From assembly GCA_002337925.1 (NCBI GenBank), contig DDHB01000038.1, positions 61,591-73,057 of the forward strand: a stretch of DNA of 11,467 bases, read 5' to 3'. Below the pieces are notes generated by a model. That model was not told the origin of the DNA, made no database searches, and saw only the letters and a program-made list of their open reading frames with translations. The stretch's first letter is position 1; every line of letters begins with the position of its first letter. The position numbers and the translations under genes are program-made. Positions 5,147 to 11,467 of this stretch are shown here, piece by piece. The stretch is from Sporomusaceae bacterium UBA1887. Its GTDB lineage: Bacteria > Bacillota > Negativicutes > Sporomusales > DSM-15969.

Positions 5147-6769
5147 ATGGTTACGCTAATGATTGCAGATGATGAACAACTGGAACGTCAGGCATTGCGC
5201 TATATTATTGAAAAGAAATGCCCCCATATACGCATTGTGGCTGAAACAGGGGACGGAACAAGTGCGATACGGCTTGCCGATAGCGAAAGACCGGATATTA
5301 TTCTCATGGATATTCGCATGCCTGAAGTAAATGGATTGGAAGCAGCCCTCAAGATCCGTCGGCTAATGCCAGAAGTGATGATCGTGATGCTGACCGCTTT
5401 TGATGAATTCAGCTATGCGAAACAGGCTCTTTCTGCAGGGGCTGTCGAGTATTTGCTTAAGCCTTTGCGGCCTGCAGATTTACTGCAAACATTGGAAGAA
5501 GTCAGCGCAAAAGTGGGACAGCGTAAGCAGCAGCGGCGGCAGGAAGAGAAGCTTAGGAAAAACCTGGAAGAAGCTATGCCATTCATTCAAATGTCTTTTG
5601 TATATGATCTTATATCCGGCAATATCAGCGATATGAATCACTTTGAGGAACGAGCGAACTTCCTGGGCATGAAGACTGATCCGGGAGTCGTGCTAGTTGC
5701 CGATATCGATAATTTTAAGCAGATTACCCGGGATGGAGGAGAATCAAGGAAGCAGTTTGTTAAGCAGCAGGTTTTTCGTCACATTTGCAATCAATTGGGG
5801 AATACGGCACTGGTTACTCCTTTTGGGGGCGATAATATCATCATATTGCTCGGCTGTGGTGAAGAATATAATCAGACGGAAACGACAGAGCATATAAAGA
5901 AAATAGCCGAAAACCTGCACACCAGCGCGCTTCAGTCACTAGGGATCGGCATTACTATTGGTATTGGACGTTATTACCGGGAGCCTCTGGAGGTCCATAA
6001 ATCCTATCTGGATGCTGTCAGTGTACTCAGACAGCGCTGCTATGTGAGTGCTACGCATGTCATGCATATCGAAGATATTGGTCATTTAAGTCCCTTGCCG
6101 ATTCATTATCCCTTCCACTATGAGCGGGATTTACTGGATAAAGTGCGGTGCGGCGAGCGCAAGCAGGCTAAGGAGGCTTTGCGCCGGCTCCTTGATGAAA
6201 TTTTCACGTCCCAAGCGGGAATGGAAACAGTCAAGGCTTATGTGCTTGAATTGCTGATCGTGTTATCCCGGGCGGCAGTGGAAGGCGGAGCCAATCTCGA
6301 ACAGCTTACTTTGCTTAATTTTAATGCAATTAATCTGCTTGAAGAGTGTGAGCGGCAGGATGAAATACATCAATGGGTACTAGAGGCTTTAGACCGGTTT
6401 ATGGACAATATGCTCCATAACCGGGATACAATGAATGCTCGCGTTATTAATAAAGCAAGTGATTATATCGTAAAGAACTGCCATAAAAATTTATCTCTGG
6501 AAGAAGTAGCTCATACAGTGCATTTAAGCCCTTTCTACTTCAGCCGTCTCTTTAAAGCGGAAAAAGGTATGAACTTTGTTGAATTCTTAACAAAAGCAAG
6601 AATTGAAAGAGCTAAACGCATGCTCAAATATCCCGATCAGACGATAGCCCGCATTGCTCTGGAGTGCGGCTATCAGGATGCCAGCTATTTTTGCCGGGTA
6701 TTTAGACAAGAGGTCAATGTTACGCCTAATCAATATCGGGCTGCTTCCCGGAAAAGTAAAGTAGAGTAA
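5147..6769 (+). CDS. Response regulator with REC, degenerate GGDEF-like and AraC-type DNA-binding domains
   Basis: A 540-residue YesN-like transcription regulator. The receiver domain (1-120) has Asp8/Asp9, phospho-acceptor Asp55 (MDIRMPEVNG), Thr83 and Lys105. A charged helix (about 122-145) leads to a GGDEF-like domain (about 178-300) that begins ADIDNFK, but where active cyclases read GGDEF it has GGDNI (227-231), so cyclase activity is unlikely. Residues about 433-535 are a two-helix-turn-helix AraC domain, ending in the signature stretch IARIALECGYQDASYFCRVF. The start is the ATG at 5147 after AGGGGAG (5131-5137). It sits 27 bases after the kinase gene in an apparent operon and immediately before the pduU control region. 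When phosphorylated it probably activates the pdu operon, though the target is inferred from position only. Confidence 0.93.
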   Translation: MVTLMIADDEQLERQALRYIIEKKCPHIRIVAETGDGTSAIRLADSERPDIILMDIRMPEVNGLEAALKIRRLMPEVMIVMLTAFDEFSYAKQALSAGAVEYLLKPLRPADLLQTLEEVSAKVGQRKQQRRQEEKLRKNLEEAMPFIQMSFVYDLISGNISDMNHFEERANFLGMKTDPGVVLVADIDNFKQITRDGGESRKQFVKQQVFRHICNQLGNTALVTPFGGDNIIILLGCGEEYNQTETTEHIKKIAENLHTSALQSLGIGITIGIGRYYREPLEVHKSYLDAVSVLRQRCYVSATHVMHIEDIGHLSPLPIHYPFHYERDLLDKVRCGERKQAKEALRRLLDEIFTSQAGMETVKAYVLELLIVLSRAAVEGGANLEQLTLLNFNAINLLEECERQDEIHQWVLEALDRFMDNMLHNRDTMNARVINKASDYIVKNCHKNLSLEEVAHTVHLSPFYFSRLFKAEKGMNFVEFLTKARIERAKRMLKYPDQTIARIALECGYQDASYFCRVFRQEVNVTPNQYRAASRKSKVE

Positions 6770-6857
6770 AGGTTCGGTTACCGTGGGACAAGAGAGTGAT
6801 ATAGAACAGCAATAAAATACTGGATGCGTGCTTGCCCGTTAGGAATAGGCCAAGCAT

Positions 6858-6889
6858 AAAAAAGGACTGTTATAAAACAGTCCTTTTTT
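6858..6889 (+). terminator. Strong intrinsic terminator after the two-component operon
   Basis: AAAAAAGGACTGTT (6858-6871) and AACAGTCCTTTTTT (6876-6889) form a perfect 14-bp inverted repeat around the loop ATAA, ending in T6. It separates the cobT/kinase/regulator block from pduU. The stretch from 6770 to 6857 shows nothing else beyond a weak GCTTG/CAAGC pairing at 6830-6855. Confidence 0.92.
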
Positions 6890-6959
6890 GCTTTTGTAAG
6901 CAAATTTATCACAGAATATTAAAAAAGTACCATTGCGTAAGCCAAAAGCTTAATTTAAA

Positions 6960-6988
6960 AATTGCACTATTGTGATAAGAGTGCAATT
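6960..6988. repeat. Inverted repeat (operator-like palindrome) upstream of pduU
   Basis: AATTGCACT (6960-6968) and AGTGCAATT (6980-6988) are perfect 9-base arms around an 11-base spacer. No U-run follows, so it is not a terminator. It sits about 57 bases before the candidate -10 box and is a plausible operator. Confidence 0.5.
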
Positions 6989-7021
6989 AAGTACAGGCGA
7001 TAAGCAATATTTCCTCAAGGT

Positions 7022-7050
7022 AGACGGGCAAAAAAAGATAATTTTATACT
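7022..7050 (+). promoter_or_regulatory. Candidate pduU promoter with weak -35
   Basis: TATACT (7045-7050) is a good sigma-A -10 hexamer. The expected -35 position (7022-7027, AGACGG) is a poor match, as is common at activator-dependent promoters. Transcription would start near 7057, giving a leader of about 54 bases that can fold AGATAATTC (7055-7063) with GGATTATCT (7080-7088). Confidence 0.4.
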
Positions 7051-7110
7051 AGCAAGATAATTCAGCGAAATCGCAATTCGGATTATCTGGAAAGTTGATG
7101 GTGAGAGCGT

Positions 7111-7452
7111 ATGACGGTAGAAAAGCCGAGAATGGTGCAGGAGTATGTACCGGGTAAACAAGTGACTCTTGCTCACATCATTGCAAATCCCAAGAAAGAT
7201 CTATGTGAAAAGCTGGGCATCGGCAATACGGGAGCAATTGGTATATTAACGATTACGCCCTGTGAAGCGGCAATCATTGCTGCCGATGTGGCAACAAAAA
7301 CAGCAGCTGTTCAAGTGGGGTTTATGGATCGCTTTACCGGTTCTTTGGTGATTACCGGCACAGTATCGGCAGTAGAAGCTGCGCTGAGCCAGGTAACGAA
7401 TGTATTGGGCGAAGGTCTGGGGTTCTTTACTCCCAAAATGACGAGAACGTAG
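7111..7452 (+). CDS. pduU: Propanediol microcompartment shell protein PduU (circularly permuted BMC-H)
   Basis: A minor hexameric shell protein of the Pdu compartment. The 113-residue product contains VQEYVPGKQVTLAH (9-22), LGIGNTGAIGILTITP (35-50) and VGFMDRFTGSLVITG (69-83), ending in the ITRT-like MTRT tail. Enteric PduU (116 residues) reads almost the same, including the N-terminal strand that forms the beta-barrel cap in the permuted fold. EutS shares the fold, but 'LAHxIANPxKDL' and 'ILTITPxEA' are PduU-like, and pduV follows. The start ATG at 7111 follows a weak GGTGA (7100-7104). This is the first gene of the pdu run after the regulatory region. Confidence 0.93.
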   Translation: MTVEKPRMVQEYVPGKQVTLAHIIANPKKDLCEKLGIGNTGAIGILTITPCEAAIIAADVATKTAAVQVGFMDRFTGSLVITGTVSAVEAALSQVTNVLGEGLGFFTPKMTRT

Positions 7453-7459
7453 TGCCGGT

Positions 7460-7900
7460 ATGATTATGTTGATAGGTCCTGTTGGCGCAGGAAAAACATC
7501 CTTGCTTAATGCCTTGCAGCAAACGTCAGGCAAGGCAGAAAAAACCCAAAGTATCCGTTTTTGCGATGGCGGCATTGATACTCCCGGTGAATATGCGCAG
7601 ATTCCCCGTTTTTATTCAGCCCTAATGGTGACAGCTGCCCAAGCTGAATTGATCCTTTTGGTGCAAGCCGCGAACGATTATCGCGTATTGCTGCCGCCAG
7701 GGTTTGTCTCTATGTTTTCCCGTCCTGTTATAGGTGTAATTACTAAGGTTGATTTGCCTGAAACAAATCAGGATAAAGCCAGGCTTCACCTGCAAGAAGC
7801 GGGCGTCAGAGAAAAAGTATTTCCAGTCTCTGCTTTTACAGGAGCCGGACTTGCTGAGCTAATGGGCCATATAAGTGAGAGGGGGTGTAAAAATGAGTGA
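7460..7900 (+). CDS. pduV: PduV, P-loop GTPase-like microcompartment protein
   Basis: A 146-residue small Ras-like P-loop protein of the PduV/EutP family. Visible motifs are the Walker A loop GPVGAGKT (6-13), DTPGEY in the switch II position (41-46), and TKVD (94-97) for guanine recognition. In Salmonella PduV associates with the outside of the Pdu shell, linked to PduU, and is implicated in compartment positioning; nucleotide hydrolysis is not well defined. It starts 7 bases after the pduU stop with no clear Shine-Dalgarno (ATG at 7466 is a possible alternative), so translational coupling to pduU is likely. Its last 8 bases overlap the start of pduA. Confidence 0.9.
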   Translation: MIMLIGPVGAGKTSLLNALQQTSGKAEKTQSIRFCDGGIDTPGEYAQIPRFYSALMVTAAQAELILLVQAANDYRVLLPPGFVSMFSRPVIGVITKVDLPETNQDKARLHLQEAGVREKVFPVSAFTGAGLAELMGHISERGCKNE

Positions 7901-8168
7901 AGCGTTAGGGATGATTGAAACCAAGGGCCTGGTTGGTGCTATTGAGGCTGCTGATGCTATGGTTAAAGCAGCAAATGTCGTGCTGGCAGGCTACGAAAAA
8001 ATCGGCTCCGGCCTGGTAACCGTTATGGTCAACGGTGATGTGGGAGCAGTAAAAGCGGCTGTTGATGCCGGTGCAGCGGCAGCCAGGAATGTCGGTGAAG
8101 TCATTTCCGTTCATGTTATTCCCCGCCCTCATGGGGATGTGGAAAAAATTCTTCCTAAATTTAAATAG
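7893..8168 (+). CDS. pduA: Propanediol microcompartment major shell protein, BMC-H (PduA/PduJ type)
   Basis: A 91-residue single-domain BMC protein that forms the hexagonal tiles of the shell. It reads SEALGMIETKGLVGAIEAAD at the start (2-21), then the pore-lining EKIGSGLV, the GDVGAVKAAVDAGAAAA helix and VHVIPRPH before a short C-terminus. All of these are near identical to Salmonella PduA (94 residues). The pore segment carries the small Gly-Ser-Gly residues that let propanediol in. The ATG at 7893 is chosen for the strong GAGAGGGGGTG site (7877-7886); the in-frame ATG at 7875 has none and would add six residues. PduA and PduJ cannot be told apart with certainty by sequence; position before pduB supports PduA. 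Confidence 0.93.
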   Translation: MSEALGMIETKGLVGAIEAADAMVKAANVVLAGYEKIGSGLVTVMVNGDVGAVKAAVDAGAAAARNVGEVISVHVIPRPHGDVEKILPKFK

Positions 8169-8192
8169 TGATTATTTTTGGAGGTGGATTGT

Positions 8193-8981
8193 ATGCAAGA
8201 TCAACTGATTGAGAAGGTAATGGATGAAATTAAAAAACGGATGGAAACGGCTGCCCCTGCCGCTCCGGCCAGAGAAGACGCTAAGGTGACCGCCAATCCT
8301 GCTCTTACCGAGTTCGTTGGCACCGCTATCGGTGATACGATTGGCTTGGTAATTGCCAATGTAGATCCTATGCTGCATGAAAAGATGAAACTGGACCCCA
8401 AATACCGTTCCATCGGAATTTTAGGTGCCCGTACAGGAGCCGGTCCGCATATTATGGCTGCCGATGAGGCAGTAAAAGCAACAAATACGGAAATTGTTGC
8501 CATTGAGCTGGCACGTGATACCAAAGGCGGAGCCGGTCATGGGAGCTTAATCATCTTCGGTGCTGAAGAAGTCTCCGATGCCCGCCGGGCTATTGAAGTC
8601 GCCTTAAAAGAATTGAATCGTACCTTCGGCGACGTATATGCCAATGATGCAGGTCATCTGGAGTTGCAATATACCGCCCGTGCCAGCTATGCCATTAATA
8701 AAGCTTTTGGAGCACCAATCGGCAAAGCCTTTGGCCTGATTGTCGGAGCACCTGCAGCGATTGGCGTGCTAATGGCCGATGTTGCGGTAAAGACGGCTAA
8801 TGTCGAGGTTGTCGGCTATGCCAGCCCTGCCAGCGGAACTAGCTATTCCAACGAAGTCATCCTGCAGGTGACAGGCGATTCCGGGGCAGTACGTCAATCC
8901 GTCATTGCCGCGAGAGAGGTTGGTAAAAAACTGCTGGAAGCAATGGGTGGTCCTGCTCCTTCAGTAACAACACCGTATATC
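8193..8981 (+). CDS. pduB: Propanediol microcompartment shell protein PduB (BMC-T, tandem domain)
   Basis: A 263-residue trimeric shell protein with two BMC domains. Residues 2-20 form an amphipathic helix (QLIEKVMDEIKKRM), followed by an Ala/Pro linker (19-36). Domain 1 starts at about LTEFVGTAIGDT (38-49), and domain 2 follows ARASYAINKAFG and ends PYI like the enteric protein. RSIGILGARTGAGPHIMAAD and TFGDVYANDAGH are virtually identical to Salmonella PduB (270 residues). The ATG at 8193 is chosen for GGAGGTG (8180-8186); a TTG at 8178 overlaps that site. In Salmonella the N-terminal segment joins shell to enzyme core, and a shorter PduB' starts at an internal Met; here no Met lies at that place, only a GTG codon (Val32). 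The TAA stop is at 8982-8984, just outside the range given. Confidence 0.94.
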
Positions 8982-9002
8982 TAAAACAGGGGGGAGAAAG
9001 AG

Positions 9003-10673
9003 ATGAAAAGATCAAAACGCTTTGAAGTATTGGAAGCTCGCCCTGTTAATCAGGACGGTTTTGTCGTTGAATGGCCTGAAGTGGGTCTCATCGCCATGGG
9101 CAGTCCCAATGATCCCAAGCCAAGTATCAAAATCGAAAATGGCAGAATCATTGAAATGGACGGTGTACCTCGCGCTAAATTTGACTTTATTGATCAGTTT
9201 ATTGCCGATTACGCCATTGATGTAACGGTTGCAGAACGGGCCATGGCGATGGAAGATACAGCCATTGCCAAGATGCTTGTCGATATTAACGTTTCCCGTC
9301 AGGAAGTTGTTAATTTGTGCAGGGGCCTGACTGCAGCCAAGCTGGTTGCTGTCTTTAATACCATGAATGTCGTGGAAATGATGATGGCTATGCAAAAAAT
9401 GCGAGCCCGCAAGATTCCGTCCAATCAGTGCCACATCACGAATACCAAAGATAATCCGGTTTTAATTGCAGCTGATGCTGCTGAAGCCGCTATGCGCGGA
9501 TTCGATGAAATGGAAACAACAGTAGCAGTTGTGCGTTACGCCCCGTTTAATGCGCTTTCCTTGCAGGTTGGCGGCCAGGTAGGACGCGGCGGTGTGCTGA
9601 TCCAGTGTGCTCTGGAGGAAGCAACTGAGCTTTTGCTGGGGATGCGCGGTATAACTGCTTATGCCGAAACCATTTCCGTCTATGGCACGGAAAATGTTTT
9701 TGTTGATGGTGATGATACTCCCTGGTCAAAGGCCTTCTTAGCGTCGGCCTATGCTTCGCGGGGACTAAAAATGCGCTTCACTTCCGGAACCGGATCAGAA
9801 GTACAAATGGGATATGCCGAAGGCAAATCAATGCTGTATTTGGAAATACGCTGCATTATGGTTACGCGGGGCGCCGGAGTACAGGGCCTGCAAAATGGTT
9901 CAGTAAGCTGCGTGGGTGTACCGGCTGCCGTTCCTTCCGGTATCCGTGCCATTTTGGCGGAAAACCTCTGTACCACTATGCTTGATATGGAAGTTGCTTC
10001 AAGCAATGACCAGACTTTTACCCATTCCGATATTCGCCGTACAGCCCGTACCTTAATGCAAATGTTGCCGGGAACGGATTTCATTTGCTCCGGCTACAGC
10101 GGTTCTCCCAACTATGATAATATGTTCGCCGGTTCTAACTGGGACGTAGATGACTATGATGACTGGAACATTATTCAGCGCGATTTGATGGTAGATGGCG
10201 GCCTGCGTCCTGCTTCGGAAGAAGAGGTTATTGCTGTTCGCAACAAGGCAGCAAAAGCCCTGCAGGCAGTGTTTAAAGAGTTCGGTTTCCCGGCCATTAC
10301 CGATGCAGAAGTGGAAGCTGCCACGTATGCTCACGGCACCAAGGATATGCCGGGCCGCAACATTGTAGAAGACTTGAAGGCAGCTGAAGATATGATGAAA
10401 CGTGGGATAACTGGTGTGGATATTGTAAAAGCACTTGCTAAAAACGGCTTTACCGATGTTGCCGAAAATGTGCTTGGTACCTTGAAACAGCGGATCTCAG
10501 GTGACTATCTCCATACGTCGGCTATTCTCGATAAGGACCTGAATGTTATTAGTGCCGTTAACTGCCGCAATGATTACCGCGGACCCGGAACAGGCTATCG
10601 TATGAGCAAAGAGCGCTGGGATGAAATAAAAAATATACGCCAGGCGATTAGTCCGTCTGATTTTGATGTGTGA
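9003..10673 (+). CDS. pduC: Adenosylcobalamin-dependent propanediol dehydratase, large subunit
   Basis: Catalytic alpha subunit (EC 4.2.1.28), a radical TIM barrel that turns 1,2-propanediol into propionaldehyde inside the microcompartment. The 556 residues compare with 554 in Salmonella. Substrate and K+/metal residues of the Klebsiella enzyme are found with a +1 offset: His144, Glu171, Glu222, Gln297, Ser302, Asp336, Gln337 and Ser363. Long signature stretches are intact, such as NVVEMMMAMQKMRAR (122-136), AETISVYGTE (221-230) and GAGVQGLQNGSVSC (290-303). Residues 366-388 are locally different, with Trp380 and Trp388 near the conserved NYDNMFAGSN. Glycerol dehydratase (DhaB1) is the close paralogue; the pduA/pduB neighbours favour propanediol, though such enzymes often accept both. 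The start is fixed by GGGGGGAGA (8989-8997). Confidence 0.96.
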   Translation: MKRSKRFEVLEARPVNQDGFVVEWPEVGLIAMGSPNDPKPSIKIENGRIIEMDGVPRAKFDFIDQFIADYAIDVTVAERAMAMEDTAIAKMLVDINVSRQEVVNLCRGLTAAKLVAVFNTMNVVEMMMAMQKMRARKIPSNQCHITNTKDNPVLIAADAAEAAMRGFDEMETTVAVVRYAPFNALSLQVGGQVGRGGVLIQCALEEATELLLGMRGITAYAETISVYGTENVFVDGDDTPWSKAFLASAYASRGLKMRFTSGTGSEVQMGYAEGKSMLYLEIRCIMVTRGAGVQGLQNGSVSCVGVPAAVPSGIRAILAENLCTTMLDMEVASSNDQTFTHSDIRRTARTLMQMLPGTDFICSGYSGSPNYDNMFAGSNWDVDDYDDWNIIQRDLMVDGGLRPASEEEVIAVRNKAAKALQAVFKEFGFPAITDAEVEAATYAHGTKDMPGRNIVEDLKAAEDMMKRGITGVDIVKALAKNGFTDVAENVLGTLKQRISGDYLHTSAILDKDLNVISAVNCRNDYRGPGTGYRMSKERWDEIKNIRQAISPSDFDV

Positions 10674-10702
10674 GGAAAAGAGAAAGAGAGGTGCTACGTG
10701 AG

Positions 10703-11350
10703 ATGCAAATTAACGAACAGTTAATTCGTGAAATAGTAACGCAAGTGTTGGCAGGCATGGAGCAGCCCCAGTCGGCGTCTAAACCGGTAGCTCTGCTGGG
10801 CCGCTCAATGACGCTGGTGGAAAAAGGCGAGGCCAGACCGGGCAGCAAAGCGGATGAAGTCATTATTGCCGTTGCTCCTGCTTTTGGTAAATACCAGAAT
10901 AAAACCATCGTAAATATTCCTCATAGTGATGTTCTGCGGGAAATGATTGCGGGTATTGAAGAAGAAGGGGTAAGAGCAAGAGTAATTCGCGTTCTGCGTT
11001 CTTCTGATGTGGCATTTGCTGCCCATGATGCTACCAAATTAAGCGGGTCCGGCATTGCAATCGGTATCCAGTCTCGAGGGACTACGGTAATCCATCAAAA
11101 AGATTTACCGCCTCTCAGCAATCTGGAATTGTTTTCGCAATCGCCGTTACTTGATCTAGAGGTATATCGTCAAATTGGCCGTAATGCTGCCAAGTATGCC
11201 AAAGGGGAATCACCGACTCCGGTACCGACGCGGAATGATCAAATGGCCCGGCCAAAATTTCAGGCAAAAGCGGCGGTGCTGCATATTAAAGAAACCGAAC
11301 ATGTTGTGCAAGGCGCTAAGCCGATAGAATTGGAGTACAGTTTTAACTAG
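10703..11350 (+). CDS. pduD: Propanediol dehydratase medium subunit
   Basis: The beta subunit of the B12-dependent diol dehydratase, which helps bind adenosylcobalamin. The product is 215 residues (224 in Salmonella). Residues 1-20 form the short amphipathic helix (INEQLIREIVTQVL) known in PduD as the encapsulation signal, then a Pro/Ser linker, then the folded domain with DEVIIAVAPAFG, LREMIAGIEEEGVRARVIR, SSDVAFAAHDATKLSGSGI and KGTTVIHQ-type SRGTTVIHQKDLPPLSNLELF. The C-terminal NDQMARPKFQAKAAVLHIKET matches the family. The ATG at 10703 is preferred because GAGAGGTG lies at 10686-10693 and the protein then begins like Salmonella PduD; the GTG at 10670, inside the pduC stop, would add 11 unsupported residues. 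Confidence 0.95.
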   Translation: MQINEQLIREIVTQVLAGMEQPQSASKPVALLGRSMTLVEKGEARPGSKADEVIIAVAPAFGKYQNKTIVNIPHSDVLREMIAGIEEEGVRARVIRVLRSSDVAFAAHDATKLSGSGIAIGIQSRGTTVIHQKDLPPLSNLELFSQSPLLDLEVYRQIGRNAAKYAKGESPTPVPTRNDQMARPKFQAKAAVLHIKETEHVVQGAKPIELEYSFN

Positions 11351-11367
11351 ACGGAGGTGACGAAACC

Positions 11368-11467
11368 ATGATTGAGAACAAAATAGTAGAAGAACTGGTA
11401 CGGGAAGTACTGAAATCCATGGGGCAGCAAGCGGTTCAACCGGCTGCAGCCGCTGCACCAGCCGGCT
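11368..11467 (+). CDS. pduE: Propanediol dehydratase small subunit, 5' part only
   Basis: The gene runs off the window after 33 codons. It begins MIENKIVEELVREVLKSMG, an amphipathic helix, followed by an Ala/Pro/Gln-rich linker, the arrangement of PduE (Salmonella PduE begins with a similar helix and an APAAAPAAG-like linker). GGAGGTGA (11353-11360) precedes the ATG by seven bases, and the gene starts 17 bases after the pduD stop. Position directly after pduC and pduD is the stronger support for identity; the catalytic domain is not in the window. The gamma subunit completes the heterohexameric dehydratase. Confidence 0.9.
   Translation, partial: MIENKIVEELVREVLKSMGQQAVQPAAAAAPAG

Larger units (their letters stand above)
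6905..7088 (+). promoter_or_regulatory. pdu control region with six GATAA-core motifs
   Basis: GATAA occurs on the plus strand at 6974, 6999, 7037 and 7056 and on the minus strand at 6906-6910 and 7083-7087. Two units share TGTGATAA (6971-6978, and inverted at 6906-6913), and two share AAGATAATT (7035-7043 and 7054-7062). The cluster lies only between the terminator and pduU. It may be the binding array of the AraC-type response regulator or another factor. The motif is AT-rich and short, so chance contributes. Confidence 0.35.

Noticed and set aside
6970..6987. Rex or CRP/FNR-type site (TTGTGA...TGCAAT)
   Set aside because: Only one half-site fits; the second half departs too far from TCACAA to call.
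7111..7452. EutS rather than PduU
   Set aside because: The fold is shared, but the residues around LAHIIANPKKDL and ILTITPCEA follow PduU, and pduV, pduA-E follow.
9012..9434. 140-codon antisense ORF within pduC, and similar antisense ORFs in cobT, pduB and pduD
   Set aside because: They are shadows of strongly conserved coding frames and have no own start signals or recognisable domains.
9003..10673. Glycerol dehydratase large subunit (DhaB1) rather than PduC
   Set aside because: The active sites are alike, so sequence alone cannot exclude it, but linkage to pduU, pduV, pduA and pduB shell genes favours PduC.
10670..10702. GTG start of pduD overlapping the pduC stop
   Set aside because: It adds 11 charged residues with no counterpart in PduD, while the ATG at 10703 has a strong ribosome site and a matching N-terminus.
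1..11467. CRISPR arrays, tRNA/rRNA genes, insertion sequences, prophage or attachment sites
   Set aside because: None of the needed repeats, cloverleaf-like segments, transposase motifs or terminal inverted repeats were seen in reading both strands.

Overview
The window reads as part of a chromosome from an anaerobic, Gram-negative-type Firmicute, most likely Negativicutes (Sporomusa/Pelosinus-like). This is inferred from moderate GC, strong purine-rich Shine-Dalgarno sites, U-rich intrinsic terminators, and a B12-dependent propanediol system with two-component control. No phylogenetic marker is present, so the assignment is tentative. The main content is the regulatory front end and first structural genes of a propanediol-utilisation (pdu) bacterial microcompartment operon, which runs off the right edge.

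Left part (1-990): two small co-oriented genes of unknown function whose ends overlap. The second has a CxC motif. They are followed by two stacked hairpin terminators. Next comes a minus-strand group III iron-dependent alcohol dehydrogenase (987-2144) of the 1,3-propanediol dehydrogenase (DhaT) type, with its own sigma-A-like promoter.

Middle (2145-6890): a cobalamin riboswitch (about 2427-2599) followed by an intrinsic terminator controls cobT, which activates the lower ligand of cobamides. Then come a soluble sensor histidine kinase with a PocR ligand-binding domain and a REC / degenerate-GGDEF / AraC response regulator. A strong terminator closes this block.

Right part (6891-11467): a roughly 220-base regulatory region with a 9-bp-arm palindrome, six GATAA-core motifs and a -10 box without a good -35. 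It precedes pduU, pduV, pduA, pduB, pduC, pduD and the start of pduE. These encode two BMC-hexamer shell proteins (one circularly permuted), a P-loop GTPase-like protein, a BMC-trimer shell protein and coenzyme-B12-dependent propanediol dehydratase.

How the genes fit together: CobT helps make the cobamide that the dehydratase needs, and its expression is switched by cobamide level. The PocR-domain kinase probably senses propanediol or a related small molecule and phosphorylates the AraC-type regulator, which would activate the pduU promoter. The shell proteins enclose the dehydratase and its toxic aldehyde product. The alcohol dehydrogenase could reduce that aldehyde to regenerate NAD+. The gene families are well supported; the regulatory wiring is inference from gene order and DNA motifs.
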